This document shows positions 51,811 through 59,782 of a DNA stretch of 64,000 nt, piece after piece. A program made the translations under genes and the position numbers. Positions within the stretch are counted from its first letter, which is position 1. Each line of letters begins with the position of its first letter. The stretch is from JADJYF01 sp965278995 (GTDB lineage: Bacteria > Pseudomonadota > Gammaproteobacteria > Ga0077536), in NCBI GenBank assembly GCA_965278995.1, contig OZ257136.1, positions 3,658,001-3,722,000 of the forward strand. The letters are read 5' to 3'. The notes below the pieces were generated by a model, which was given only the letters and a program-made list of their open reading frames with translations, had not been told where the DNA came from and made no database searches.

Positions 51811-52092
51811 TTACCCGCCCGCGATGCCGACCAGAAACGAAATCGTTTCGCCGTCTTCGAGCCGGTCTTCTATCGAAATGCGCCGGCCCTTGGTATCGAC
51901 GAACATCGTGCCGCGTTCGTTCAAATCGTTGGTCTCGGGGTCGAGCAGCATGGCGCGCATTTTGGCACCGTACTTCGCGCTGACCCTTGCGGCCAGTTCG
52001 GCGACCAGCGGCTCGTCGAGCTGGAAGCTGTCCCGCGGCGTCGCCGCAAGTTCACGGAAGTGACTATGGAACTCGGTATGTACGGTGATCAT
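51811..52092 (-). CDS. MoaD/ThiS-type ubiquitin-like sulfur carrier
   Basis: A 93-residue beta-grasp protein that ends in GIAGG, the Gly-Gly tail needed for adenylation and thiocarboxylate formation. The central LDPETNDLNERGTMFVDTKG and DRLEDGETISFLVG match the MoaD-like family. It could donate sulfur for pterin cofactor synthesis, or act in another sulfur-carrier pathway. It begins 33 bases after the luciferase-like gene on the same strand. An AOR-type tungsto/molybdo-enzyme is encoded 2.7 kb away. Confidence 0.8.
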   Translation of the reverse strand: MITVHTEFHSHFRELAATPRDSFQLDEPLVAELAARVSAKYGAKMRAMLLDPETNDLNERGTMFVDTKGRRISIEDRLEDGETISFLVGIAGG

Positions 52093-52125
52093 GCGCCCTC
52101 CTCAGCGTCGCCGGGTGCCGGCAGC

Positions 52126-53214
52126 TCAGGCTGCCGCCTGCCGATTGAACTGCGGCACTACTTCTTCCATCAGCGCCTGTTGCGAATGCGTCCAGGCCGA
52201 GTATTCGTCCATGAAATCGAAATTGATGACGAGCAGCGTGCCGAAACCGCCCGACTCGTCCTGCATCTCAGCCAGCTTGCTGGTGACGGTCGCCGGCGAG
52301 CCGACCAACCAGTTGTGATCGACGAGGTACTCCGGCGTGACATCGGAATCCGCGATGCTCTGATCGTGCTTGAAGACGGAGAGCAGGCGAAAGTTCGAAA
52401 ACAGCGGCAGCAGATAGTCGCGGTAAGCACGTGCCATCATCCCATTCAGGGCAAGCTTGCGCGCTTCGGCGTCGGTCTCGGCAATATAGACCTCGCGCAC
52501 GACGCGCCAGTCCTGTCGCCGCGCTACGCGCCCGACTTTTTCGGCACCGCGCACGACTGAAGCCCAATGCTCGCGCAGATAAGCCTGCGACAGATTGAGA
52601 CTGAGCGGCATGTAACCGAACTCGCCGGCAAGTTCCAGCGTATCGGAACGCGGTGAGAGACCGGCGATGCCGATAGGCGGATACGGCTTCTGAAACGGCT
52701 TGATGTGGAACTGAAGGCGGCCATCGAACATCGGCTCGATGCGATTGACGTTCCAGTACTTGCCGCGGAATTCGAAAGGCTCATCGGCTGACCACAGCTT
52801 GAGGATGATTTCCAGGGCCTCGCGGGTCATTGCGCGATTCTCACCGTTCATGCCGTCGACATTGAAATAGCGCCAGTCGCTCGGCAGGCCACCCGCGCCG
52901 ACGCCGAACATGAAACGGCCTTCGGCAATGTGATCGAGGAATGCCACGCGGCAAGCGAGTTCCGCTGGATGATGATAGGGCAGCAGGTGCGCGCCTGGTG
53001 CGAGTTTGATGCGCGAAGTGCGCTGCAGAGCCTGCGCGATGAGGAGATCAGGGGCAGGATTCGGTTCCCACGGTGCCGTGAAATGCTCGCCTATCCACGC
53101 TTCCGAAAACCCCAGCCGATCGCACAGCTCGATATGCTTGAGGTCCCACTCGAAACCAGCGCGAAGGCTCCGCTCCGGCGGATGCGACGGCATCATGAAT
53201 ACACCCACTTCCAT
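52126..53214 (-). CDS. Luciferase-like (LLM class) flavin-dependent oxidoreductase
   Basis: A 362-residue LLM monooxygenase. It starts with MEVGVFMMPSHPPER, has GEHFTAPWEPNPAPDLLIAQ, the GRFMFGVGAGGLPSDW loop and REHWASVVRGAEKVGR. Members with this start are FMN-dependent alkanal or long-chain hydrocarbon-type monooxygenases. The start at 53214 follows GAGGAGG; the longer frame adds seven unsupported residues. It is followed by the MoaD-like gene. Confidence 0.88.
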   Translation of the reverse strand: MEVGVFMMPSHPPERSLRAGFEWDLKHIELCDRLGFSEAWIGEHFTAPWEPNPAPDLLIAQALQRTSRIKLAPGAHLLPYHHPAELACRVAFLDHIAEGRFMFGVGAGGLPSDWRYFNVDGMNGENRAMTREALEIILKLWSADEPFEFRGKYWNVNRIEPMFDGRLQFHIKPFQKPYPPIGIAGLSPRSDTLELAGEFGYMPLSLNLSQAYLREHWASVVRGAEKVGRVARRQDWRVVREVYIAETDAEARKLALNGMMARAYRDYLLPLFSNFRLLSVFKHDQSIADSDVTPEYLVDHNWLVGSPATVTSKLAEMQDESGGFGTLLVINFDFMDEYSAWTHSQQALMEEVVPQFNRQAAA

Positions 53215-53292
53215 ACTGACCTCCTCAAATGACAAGGGCGGACGCTAGCATGCGGCTGGCGCCGGGAGCAATCCGCGAGCGATATGCAGCGG

Positions 53293-53943
53293 CTATGCGA
53301 TGCCGCTGTGCATGCGCGGGCCCGGCGATTGCACTTCAATGATGGTGGCCTCACTGCACAGCAACGCCTGCCAACGCTGTTCGAGCGCCACGGGCACCAT
53401 GACCATGCCGGAAAGATGCAGAAAGACCTTGTAGTGGCCCAGCTCGGAGTTATACAGGCCGCGATAGAATTCGCTCAATTCCGGGTCTTCGCTCGCCCCT
53501 GCCAGCAGCGCAAAACGCTCACAGGAACGTGCTTCGATCAGCGCCGAAACCAGCAGTCTATCGGCGAGTTCGTGTGGCCCCTGGCCGCGGCGCACCAGCG
53601 CATGCAACGCACTGGCGTACGCATTGCGATGGACGCGCGGCAGGCTGCCGCCGCGCGCCGCGAGCAAACGGGTCACCGCTTGCAGATGCATGGCCTCATC
53701 ACGCGCGACGGCCGCGAGAATGCTCACCCACGGTGTTACCGGCGCTTCCGCCGGCCAGCGGTTCAACAGCTCCAATGCGTTAGATGCAGCTTTCCGTTCG
53801 AGATGAGCGTGATCGCCGAGCATAGCCACGGGATCGCGCAGAACCTGTGAGGCCCATATAGCGGGAGTCCGCCAGCGCAGTGGCAACGCCGCCTCCGCGG
53901 CGACGCCAGCTTCGACAATGGGGGCAACTAGGGATGGAGGCAT
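53293..53943 (-). CDS. miaE: MiaE-like tRNA hydroxylase
   Basis: A 216-residue di-iron protein similar to tRNA-(ms2io6A)-hydroxylase. Iron-binding Glu/His motifs are LERKAASNALELL, ARDEAMHLQAVTRLL, EARSCERFALLAG and SELGHYKVFL. MiaE hydroxylates the isopentenyl adenosine next to the anticodon; only part of the Proteobacteria has it. The start is uncertain: ATG 53943 fits the usual length, the frame stays open to 54087. It is near the toxin-antitoxin pair but on the other strand. Confidence 0.8.
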   Translation of the reverse strand: MPPSLVAPIVEAGVAAEAALPLRWRTPAIWASQVLRDPVAMLGDHAHLERKAASNALELLNRWPAEAPVTPWVSILAAVARDEAMHLQAVTRLLAARGGSLPRVHRNAYASALHALVRRGQGPHELADRLLVSALIEARSCERFALLAGASEDPELSEFYRGLYNSELGHYKVFLHLSGMVMVPVALEQRWQALLCSEATIIEVQSPGPRMHSGIA

Positions 53944-54072
53944 GGCGATTGCTGCTGATCTGCTGAGCTCATCAATGGTCTGGCCGAAAAAGGTCGCAGG
54001 CGGCTGAGCGGTGGTTAGGCATCCGGCTCGAGCGACTGTTGCTCGATGGCCCTCGACTGCCCTAGGATGGCG

Positions 54073-54107
54073 CCATTCCGGAACCATTCCGGAGCCATAC
54101 TGGAATG
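54073..54107. promoter_or_regulatory. Operator-like repeats before the toxin-antitoxin pair
   Basis: The 10-base word CCATTCCGGA occurs twice in tandem (54073-54082 and 54084-54093), 11 bases apart, followed by TGGAATG at 54101-54107, which is inverted to the first part of that word. It lies just before the antitoxin start and is probably the site for its own ribbon-helix-helix protein. Confidence 0.5.
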
Positions 54108-54114
54108 TACGCCC

Positions 54115-54351
54115 ATGTCTGTCAATCTGTCAGTGAAGAACGTTCCCGATGAGCTGGCCGAAAAGCTGCGCCTCCGCGCGAAGACCAATAATCGTTCGCT
54201 GCAGGGAGAGATGCTCGCCTTGCTTCAGGCTGCCGTGCTGTCCGACAGCAAATTGGACGCAAGTGAACTGTTGAAGCAGGTTCGCGCGGCAGGCGTGCAG
54301 ACTCCGCGAGAAGCCGTCGCGGAAATCCGCGCCACGCGTGATGCCCGATAA
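54115..54351 (+). CDS. FitA/VapB-like antitoxin
   Basis: A 78-residue ribbon-helix-helix protein of the FitA-like type: SVNLSVKNVPDELAEKLRLR forms the beta-strand and first helix, AKTNNRSLQGEMLALLQAA the second helix. The C-terminal tail (about residues 50-78) would wrap the toxin. It starts at ATG 54115; the frame upstream to 54046 is not supported. Its end overlaps the PIN toxin gene by 11 bases. Repeats upstream may be its operator. Confidence 0.85.
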   Translation: MSVNLSVKNVPDELAEKLRLRAKTNNRSLQGEMLALLQAAVLSDSKLDASELLKQVRAAGVQTPREAVAEIRATRDAR

Positions 54352-54712
54352 GGTCATCGATGCCTCGGCGCTGGCTGCGCTGCTGTTCAACGAACCGGAC
54401 GCAGAACGTGTCGTCCACCAGATCGCTGAATTCAGGCTGCTGGCGCCTAACCTCCTCGGCTTTGAAGTCGCCAACGTCTGCTTGAAAAAAATGCGGGCAC
54501 ACCCGGCGCAGCGTGAGCTTCTATTCGACGCCTTTGCGTTGATGCAGCGACTCGACCTCAACTTCCTGCCCGTCGATCATCTCCAGAGCATCACGCTGGC
54601 GCGTGTCAGTGGGTTGACCGCTTACGACGCCAGTTATCTGTGGCTTGCGCGAGAATTCCAATGTGAGCTCGTAACCCTGGATAAGCGCCTGGCCACAGCC
54701 GCCAGGCGCTGA
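54341..54712 (+). CDS. vapC: PIN-domain toxin (VapC/FitB type)
   Basis: A 123-residue PIN-domain RNase with the acidic quartet visible: Asp7 (VIDASALAALLFNEP), Glu42, Asp96 (YDASYLWLA) and Asp114 (LVTLDKRL). It cuts RNA, often tRNA, when released from the antitoxin encoded before it and overlapping its start. It interrupts the run of minus-strand genes, suggesting it was inserted here. Confidence 0.88.
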   Translation: MPDKVIDASALAALLFNEPDAERVVHQIAEFRLLAPNLLGFEVANVCLKKMRAHPAQRELLFDAFALMQRLDLNFLPVDHLQSITLARVSGLTAYDASYLWLAREFQCELVTLDKRLATAARR

Positions 54713-54752
54713 ACGATTCAAGCCGCACGCGCAACACGCGTAGTGGCATGCT

Positions 54753-56714
54753 TCAAGCCAGAGCTCCGTCAGCCGCGAGCACCTCAGCGACATCCTGCAA
54801 GCCAAGTTCGACCAGCTTGGTGCGCGTCTGCAGCCCGGATTCGCGCTCCCAGCCGCGCCATTCGTAATATTCGTCGAGCACCGTGTTGAACATATCGGCG
54901 GCAACTTTGCCGGGATACATACCCTCTTCCGTTGGTTCCCACATCCAACGTTCACACACCGTATCGTGTTCGCGACGGAGACCGATACGCGAGTTGATTG
55001 CTTTTTCGAGGTTGCAGATCCGTTCGCCATCCTGCATGAGTTCATCCGGCGTGCGATCGATGCCAGTCACTGCGGCAAACGCCTTGCCGTAGTATTCCTG
55101 CGGCGTATAGCCTGCCGGATCCAGCATCCAGTGGAACAGGCAGACGCCATAGGAATTCAGCAGCGCAACCTGGTTCTCGACCAGCGCGGTGCAGGCGCCT
55201 TTCAACACCGGGGTCGAAAGATCGGCCGCTTCAGTGCGCCCGTTAAAATATTTCTTCGAGAGATCCTTGCGCTGGAATTTTTCTATCAGACCGATACCTT
55301 TCAAATGATCGGCACCGCGCGAAGCCACCGCCATATTGTTCATCCAGGTCGGAAACGGTCGCATCTCCTCGGTGAAACTCGCGCCACCTTTGCCGTACAT
55401 CGCGTACTTCATGAAGTTCTGGCCCTTCATCTGCGAATACTTGAGTGCACCGAAATAGGGTCCATCCCGAAACATCACGCCGAAAGGATCTTTCTGGAAG
55501 ACGATACTCTGGACGCAAGCCTCAATGTCTTCCATGTTGCCCCAGCGCAGCGGCTGCTCATGACCGAATAGTTCAGCGACGTCGCGATCCGAAATCAACT
55601 CACGCTGCTTCAATTCCATCAGAAAACTGATCGAGCAGGAAAGATCCTGGTTGTCGATGCCATAGTCGTTGGTGATTTTTCCCCAGTGCGCAACTTCAGC
55701 CCAGTCGCGAACATCGAGTGCGCCAGCAGCGCTGCCGGTGGTGAGATATTCAGGGCGGCGGAAGATTTCGCCTTTGTATTTCTGCGCAGCCTCCGACTCG
55801 GTGCCATCAATCTTGTACTTGGCATCGCAAGCGATGTAACAATCGGACGAACATACTTCGGAATATTTGTGATATTTCTTGACCCAGTTGTCCGAGCGGA
55901 TTTCGTCGCCGCGGAACATGTTGCCCTGATTGTTGCGCCAGAAATGACTGCCGATGTGCTGATACATTTCGACCGCGCCGAGCGTGCCGCGGCGCTTGAA
56001 GCCGTAGACCGCTTCGTTCGAGTCGATTTTCTTGCGAAAGTCATCTGACCAATCGAGCATGTCGGCAGGCCGTGTGACCGGCAGTCCACCATTGCCTTGA
56101 ACGGCGATTGCTTTCAGATTCTTCGAACCGAGCACAGCGCCGCCTCCGCAACGGGCGTGAATGCGTAACGCGTCCGAAACAACGCCGGCAATACCGACCT
56201 GATTCTCGCCGGCCTGACTGATGGTCAATGTGTGCGTCTTCGACGGCCAGATGCCGTGATCGCGCTGCAGGATGGCGTGCGTCTCGGCCGTATCCTTGCC
56301 CCACAGATGGCTCGCGTCGAGCAGCGAGACCTCGTCGTTGCAAATGTGCAGATAGACCGGCTTCGGCGCGCAGCCGGTGATGGCGATGTACTCGTAAGCG
56401 GTGAAGCGGACCATATACGGGAATTTGCCGCCGCCGGCGGAGTCGCCGAATATGCCGTAACACGGGCTCTTGAACGTAATGCGCCCTTTAATGCCGCTAC
56501 CTGCGCCGGTGCCGGCGAGCGGACCGACGCCGAACACGAAGATGTTGTCCGGCCCGCGTGGATCGCAGTTGATGTCATGTGTGAGAAAGTGCTCCCACAT
56601 GATCCAGTTGTTGATCCCGGAACCACCAATCCAGCGCTGAAACAATGAGTGTGGAATGACTTCGCTGGTCATTTCACCCGTCGTCAGATTAACGCGCAAC
56701 AAACGGCTTTCCAT
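54753..56714 (-). CDS. Aldehyde:ferredoxin oxidoreductase-family tungsto/molybdo-enzyme
   Basis: A 653-residue AOR-family protein. Tungstopterin-binding segments include GPLAGTGAGSGIKGRITFKS and ARCGGGAVLGSKNLKAIAV. The [4Fe-4S] cysteines are Cys288, Cys292, Cys296 and Cys525 (NSYGVCLFHW). The spacing Cx3Cx3C differs from the Cx2Cx3C I know for Pyrococcus AOR, although the first cysteine has the same number. The C-terminus is standard for the family. It oxidises aldehydes to acids or, in BamB-type relatives, reduces aromatic rings. The partner ferredoxin gene lies 48 bases upstream. Confidence 0.88.
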   Translation of the reverse strand: MESRLLRVNLTTGEMTSEVIPHSLFQRWIGGSGINNWIMWEHFLTHDINCDPRGPDNIFVFGVGPLAGTGAGSGIKGRITFKSPCYGIFGDSAGGGKFPYMVRFTAYEYIAITGCAPKPVYLHICNDEVSLLDASHLWGKDTAETHAILQRDHGIWPSKTHTLTISQAGENQVGIAGVVSDALRIHARCGGGAVLGSKNLKAIAVQGNGGLPVTRPADMLDWSDDFRKKIDSNEAVYGFKRRGTLGAVEMYQHIGSHFWRNNQGNMFRGDEIRSDNWVKKYHKYSEVCSSDCYIACDAKYKIDGTESEAAQKYKGEIFRRPEYLTTGSAAGALDVRDWAEVAHWGKITNDYGIDNQDLSCSISFLMELKQRELISDRDVAELFGHEQPLRWGNMEDIEACVQSIVFQKDPFGVMFRDGPYFGALKYSQMKGQNFMKYAMYGKGGASFTEEMRPFPTWMNNMAVASRGADHLKGIGLIEKFQRKDLSKKYFNGRTEAADLSTPVLKGACTALVENQVALLNSYGVCLFHWMLDPAGYTPQEYYGKAFAAVTGIDRTPDELMQDGERICNLEKAINSRIGLRREHDTVCERWMWEPTEEGMYPGKVAADMFNTVLDEYYEWRGWERESGLQTRTKLVELGLQDVAEVLAADGALA

Positions 56715-56762
56715 CGCGATATCCCCTATTCGATGCTGATGCTGAGCAGACGTTCGGCGTGC

Positions 56763-57416
56763 TCAGGCCGAACTGCTGATCTCACCCCGTTCCAGCATGG
56801 CCTGCATCATGCCGACTTCGTCGCGCTGTTCAGGGCGCTGTTTCGAGATAGCGTTGAAATCCGCCTGCGCTTCGTAGAAAAGCACCGGCAGGCGGGTGTA
56901 CTGCTTGCCTTGATTCAGCATTTCGGGGCGAGTCGCGCAGGCCTTGACGCAAACGGGATCGCCACCGCACAGATCGCATTTCAGAAGTTCGCCGCTTGGT
57001 GCCACGAACACGACATCGAACGGGCAACCGGGCACGCATTCCATGCACTGGATGCAGTTGTCCTGCTCGATGACCGCTGCCTGGGTGAGCGGATCGTAAT
57101 AGAAGGCGTCGGTCGGGCAGACCTCGGCGCATGGCGGCGGGTTGCCACAGTGGTGACAGATCTCGGCGACGAAACCGAACCCGTCGGAGTTGATACGCGA
57201 GGGCTTATGCGGCGCATGGTCGATTTGGATACGCGACAGCTGCGGATTGACAACGCCATCCGGAGAATGAGCAAGTGAACAGGCCACTTCGCACACATTG
57301 CACTCGGTACACTGATTGCGGAGCGCGAACAGCTTGCGCGCAACGTTCGGTACTTCTTCGCCCGGCGCATAACGTACGGCACCGGTAACCAATTCCAACT
57401 GGGGCAATCCTGACAT
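56763..57416 (-). CDS. Four-cluster ferredoxin, electron-transfer partner of the AOR-type enzyme
   Basis: A 217-residue iron-sulfur protein with four cysteine groups: CTECNVCEVAC, CHHCGNPPPCAEVCP, CIQCMECVPGCP and CDLCGGDPVCVKAC, each of the type that binds one [4Fe-4S] cluster. This matches DMSO-reductase/AOR-type electron transfer subunits. It probably takes electrons from the enzyme encoded after it to a quinone or ferredoxin pool. The start at ATG 57416 was chosen because the fold begins there; the frame to 57467 is not supported. Confidence 0.88.
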   Translation of the reverse strand: MSGLPQLELVTGAVRYAPGEEVPNVARKLFALRNQCTECNVCEVACSLAHSPDGVVNPQLSRIQIDHAPHKPSRINSDGFGFVAEICHHCGNPPPCAEVCPTDAFYYDPLTQAAVIEQDNCIQCMECVPGCPFDVVFVAPSGELLKCDLCGGDPVCVKACATRPEMLNQGKQYTRLPVLFYEAQADFNAISKQRPEQRDEVGMMQAMLERGEISSSA

Positions 57417-57544
57417 CCGGCTGGGACCTCCGCGGCCCATACCGGATCTAAGCCGCCGGTGCCGCACTTGTCAATCGAATGCCCGGCCCTCGTCGCGTGC
57501 GTGATGCCGCGAAAATGCGCACAATACGCCAGGTATATCGGTAG

Positions 57545-57623
57545 GCAGCCTATCGGACTTAGGGGATCGTATAGACCGCTATCCCGCCGCCGCAGTAGAT
57601 TCGACCTAAGTCCGACAGGCTGC
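57545..57623. repeat. Intergenic inverted-repeat element 2
   Basis: Arms of 19 bases at 57545-57563 and 57605-57623 are inverted with one mismatch; the unit is roughly CAGCCTATCGGACTTAGG. The 41-base loop has a small palindrome around ATAG-ACCG-CTAT. It sits in the gap between the divergent ferredoxin and 57635 genes. Its arms differ from those of the two TACAGGGATGTA elements, so it is a separate family. Confidence 0.65.
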
Positions 57624-57634
57624 TATTGAACGCC

Positions 57635-57886
57635 ATGACGAAACCGACCATCCTCAGTCATCTCGCGCATCCCGAACATGGTGAACTGCCCGCGCTCCGC
57701 CTGCTCGACTGCGTCTTCGCGCTGACAGCCGGAGGGCGGATCCTGCATCTGCATGCCGAGCAGTTGAACTGCGAGGAACGCGCCGACGCACTGCATTACA
57801 CGCTGACCTCGGCTGCGCCGTCGCCGGAACGCGCGCGCTGCCAGGTCATTCCGCCTTTCGTCAATGCGTTTCGTCGTCCGGCCTGA
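57635..57886 (+). CDS. Hypothetical protein
   Basis: An 83-residue protein with no signal peptide or membrane segment, Leu/Ala/Glu-rich, that I do not recognise. It begins with TKPTILSHLAHPEHGELPAL and contains two cysteines. It is followed after 14 bases by the rhodanese-like gene, with which it is probably cotranscribed. A TTG at 57626 would add three residues. An inverted-repeat element lies just upstream. Confidence 0.5.
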   Translation: MTKPTILSHLAHPEHGELPALRLLDCVFALTAGGRILHLHAEQLNCEERADALHYTLTSAAPSPERARCQVIPPFVNAFRRPA

Positions 57887-57900
57887 ACGGAGCTCGTCGC

Positions 57901-58347
57901 ATGGGACCGATCATTCAGGATCCGCTACAGGTAGCCGACCGCATTGCCGCTGAAGGCAACGCCACGTACGTCGATGTGCGTCCGGTCGCCGCATTCGTCA
58001 AAGGGCATCCGCGAGGCCGTGTCATCAACGTGCCTTACGTGTTCTATCACCCGGTGACCGGCGCGCGGCATGCCAATGCGAGCTTCCTGCTGGTGCTGCA
58101 GCATGCCTGTCCACTGACAACACCGCTCATCGTCGGCGGCGATGCCGATGAGCTGCCGGAGCACGCGGCCGCCGAACTAGTGGCCGCTGGCTACGCCGAG
58201 TTGGCGATCATGCCGGCAGGGCTGGGCGGCTGGCGAGCGTGTGGCTTGTCAGTCACCGGCAATAATCGCGACGGTGTCAGCTATGTCTCGCTGCTGACGC
58301 CCGCCAAACGCCAGGGCAAGCAGGCGCCGGCTGCACACCATGACTGA
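57901..58347 (+). CDS. Rhodanese-fold protein without catalytic cysteine
   Basis: A 148-residue rhodanese-fold protein: ATYVDVRPVAAFVKGHPRGR and INVPY at the start, and PLIVGGDADELPEHAAAELVAAGY, then GGWRACGLSV at the end. The active-site loop normally starts with a Cys (VVYCxSG); here it reads VGGD, so the sulfurtransferase activity is probably lost. It may be a binding or regulatory domain. It is 14 bases after the small hypothetical gene. Confidence 0.75.
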   Translation: MGPIIQDPLQVADRIAAEGNATYVDVRPVAAFVKGHPRGRVINVPYVFYHPVTGARHANASFLLVLQHACPLTTPLIVGGDADELPEHAAAELVAAGYAELAIMPAGLGGWRACGLSVTGNNRDGVSYVSLLTPAKRQGKQAPAAHHD

Positions 58348-58385
58348 AGTGGCGCGCAGCGGTCAGCTGACGCGGCGAACAGTCC

Positions 58386-58664
58386 TTAGAACTTATTGGA
58401 ACGCATCGGCGATACGGTTGCGCCGTGCTTGAGGCTCTTCGAGCGTTCACCATTGATGATGTTGTGCTTGGCCATGGTGGTCGCGGCGTTGATGGGACTG
58501 CCGCCGCCAACCAGCTTGGTCACCGGCGCGTCCGCAGGCGTCTCACCGAGAGGGTGTTTTGCGGCGGCGCACAATTCACCCCAGGTCGTGTAGCGCTCGG
58601 CCATGCGGTGCACGACTTCGAGTACGGTGTCGTTCGCTTCGCATCGGTATTCATACATGGGCAT
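58386..58664 (-). CDS. FmdB-like protein with incomplete zinc ribbon
   Basis: A 92-residue protein that begins with MPMYEYRCEANDTVLEV, the start of FmdB-family zinc-ribbon regulators (normally YRC-x2-CG). Only Cys8 and a Cys near residue 32 are seen, so the four-cysteine ribbon is incomplete. The C-terminus is low in complexity. Function unknown; in methanogens FmdB regulates formylmethanofuran dehydrogenase, but this cannot be carried over here. Confidence 0.6.
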   Translation of the reverse strand: MPMYEYRCEANDTVLEVVHRMAERYTTWGELCAAAKHPLGETPADAPVTKLVGGGSPINAATTMAKHNIINGERSKSLKHGATVSPMRSNKF

Positions 58665-58902
58665 GGTCGTATTCCTCTACACGGCAGGGTGCCGGCGCGG
58701 AATTATAGCCGCGCCGGGTCGTCACGCCAGGATCACCTGCCGCTACGACTGAGTACGCCTGCTGGCAGTTATGGTTCGACCGCGACGGGAATGCGCGGTC
58801 TCGGCAATCATCGTTTCAGCGTTGTCGCCGTTACGGTCTGAGCCCGACACACTGCTAGACTAGCCGCGCCCTGCGCTTGCGGGTATTCCGAGGGAGGTCG
58901 GG

Positions 58903-59751
58903 ATGGATATCGGCGTTTTCAGCTTCAATACGGCCGCGACAATCAGGCCGCATACACTTGCGCGCGCGCTCGAAGCGCGTGGTTTCGAATCGGTCTGGTT
59001 TGGCGAACACAGCCATATTCCCGTCGACCGTCGAACACCCTATCCGGCCGGCGGCGATTTGCCCGACCAGTATCGGCACATGATGGACCCGTTCGTGTCG
59101 CTCACGGCGGCGGCCATGGTCACCGACAAACTCAAGCTCGCGACCGGGGTCTGCCTGGTCGTCGAACGCGACCCCATCATGACGGCCAAGGAAGTCGCGA
59201 CGCTGGACCTGTTGTCGGGCGGTCGCGTACTGCTCGGCATCGGTGGCGGTTGGAACGCCGAAGAAATGGCCAACCACGGCACCGACTTCAAGACCCGCTT
59301 CCGGCTGATGCGCGAACGGGTCGAAGCGATGAAAGTCATCTGGACCGAAGACGAACCGTCTTTTACCGGCAAGTTCGTCAATTTCGAACCGATCTGGTCC
59401 TACCCGAAGCCGGCGCGCAAACCGCACCCACCGATCATTCTTGGCAGCGCCACCGAGCAGAGCCGACAACGCGTGGTCGACTACTGTGACGGCTGGGCGC
59501 CTATTGATTTCCTGGTCGGCGACATTCCGGCCGCCATTGCCGACATCCATCGCCGGGCCGACCTCGCTAAACGCGATCCCGCCAGCATCGAATTATCGAT
59601 GTTCTGCTGGGAAACGCCGACGCCGGCAACACTCGATCAATTCAGCGCCTGGGGCATTACACGCGCCGTTCTGTTCGCGCCGGTAGCGGGTGAAGCGGAA
59701 GTCCTGCGTTTCCTCGACGCGCAGGTGCCGCTCGTGCAGCACGGCCGCTGA
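58903..59751 (+). CDS. Luciferase-like (LLM class) flavin-dependent oxidoreductase
   Basis: A 282-residue LLM protein of the short F420- or FMN-dependent type: MDIGVFSFNTAATI, SVWFGEHSHIP, KLATGVCLVVERDPIMTAKEVATLD, GRVLLGIGGGWNAEEM. This third LLM gene in the window differs from the others in length and cofactor-contact residues. It is followed by the ACS-type MFS gene after 31 bases and should work with it on an imported compound. Confidence 0.85.
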   Translation: MDIGVFSFNTAATIRPHTLARALEARGFESVWFGEHSHIPVDRRTPYPAGGDLPDQYRHMMDPFVSLTAAAMVTDKLKLATGVCLVVERDPIMTAKEVATLDLLSGGRVLLGIGGGWNAEEMANHGTDFKTRFRLMRERVEAMKVIWTEDEPSFTGKFVNFEPIWSYPKPARKPHPPIILGSATEQSRQRVVDYCDGWAPIDFLVGDIPAAIADIHRRADLAKRDPASIELSMFCWETPTPATLDQFSAWGITRAVLFAPVAGEAEVLRFLDAQVPLVQHGR

Positions 59752-59782
59752 CTAGCGCTGACTACGGCAGAGACTCCGCCAC

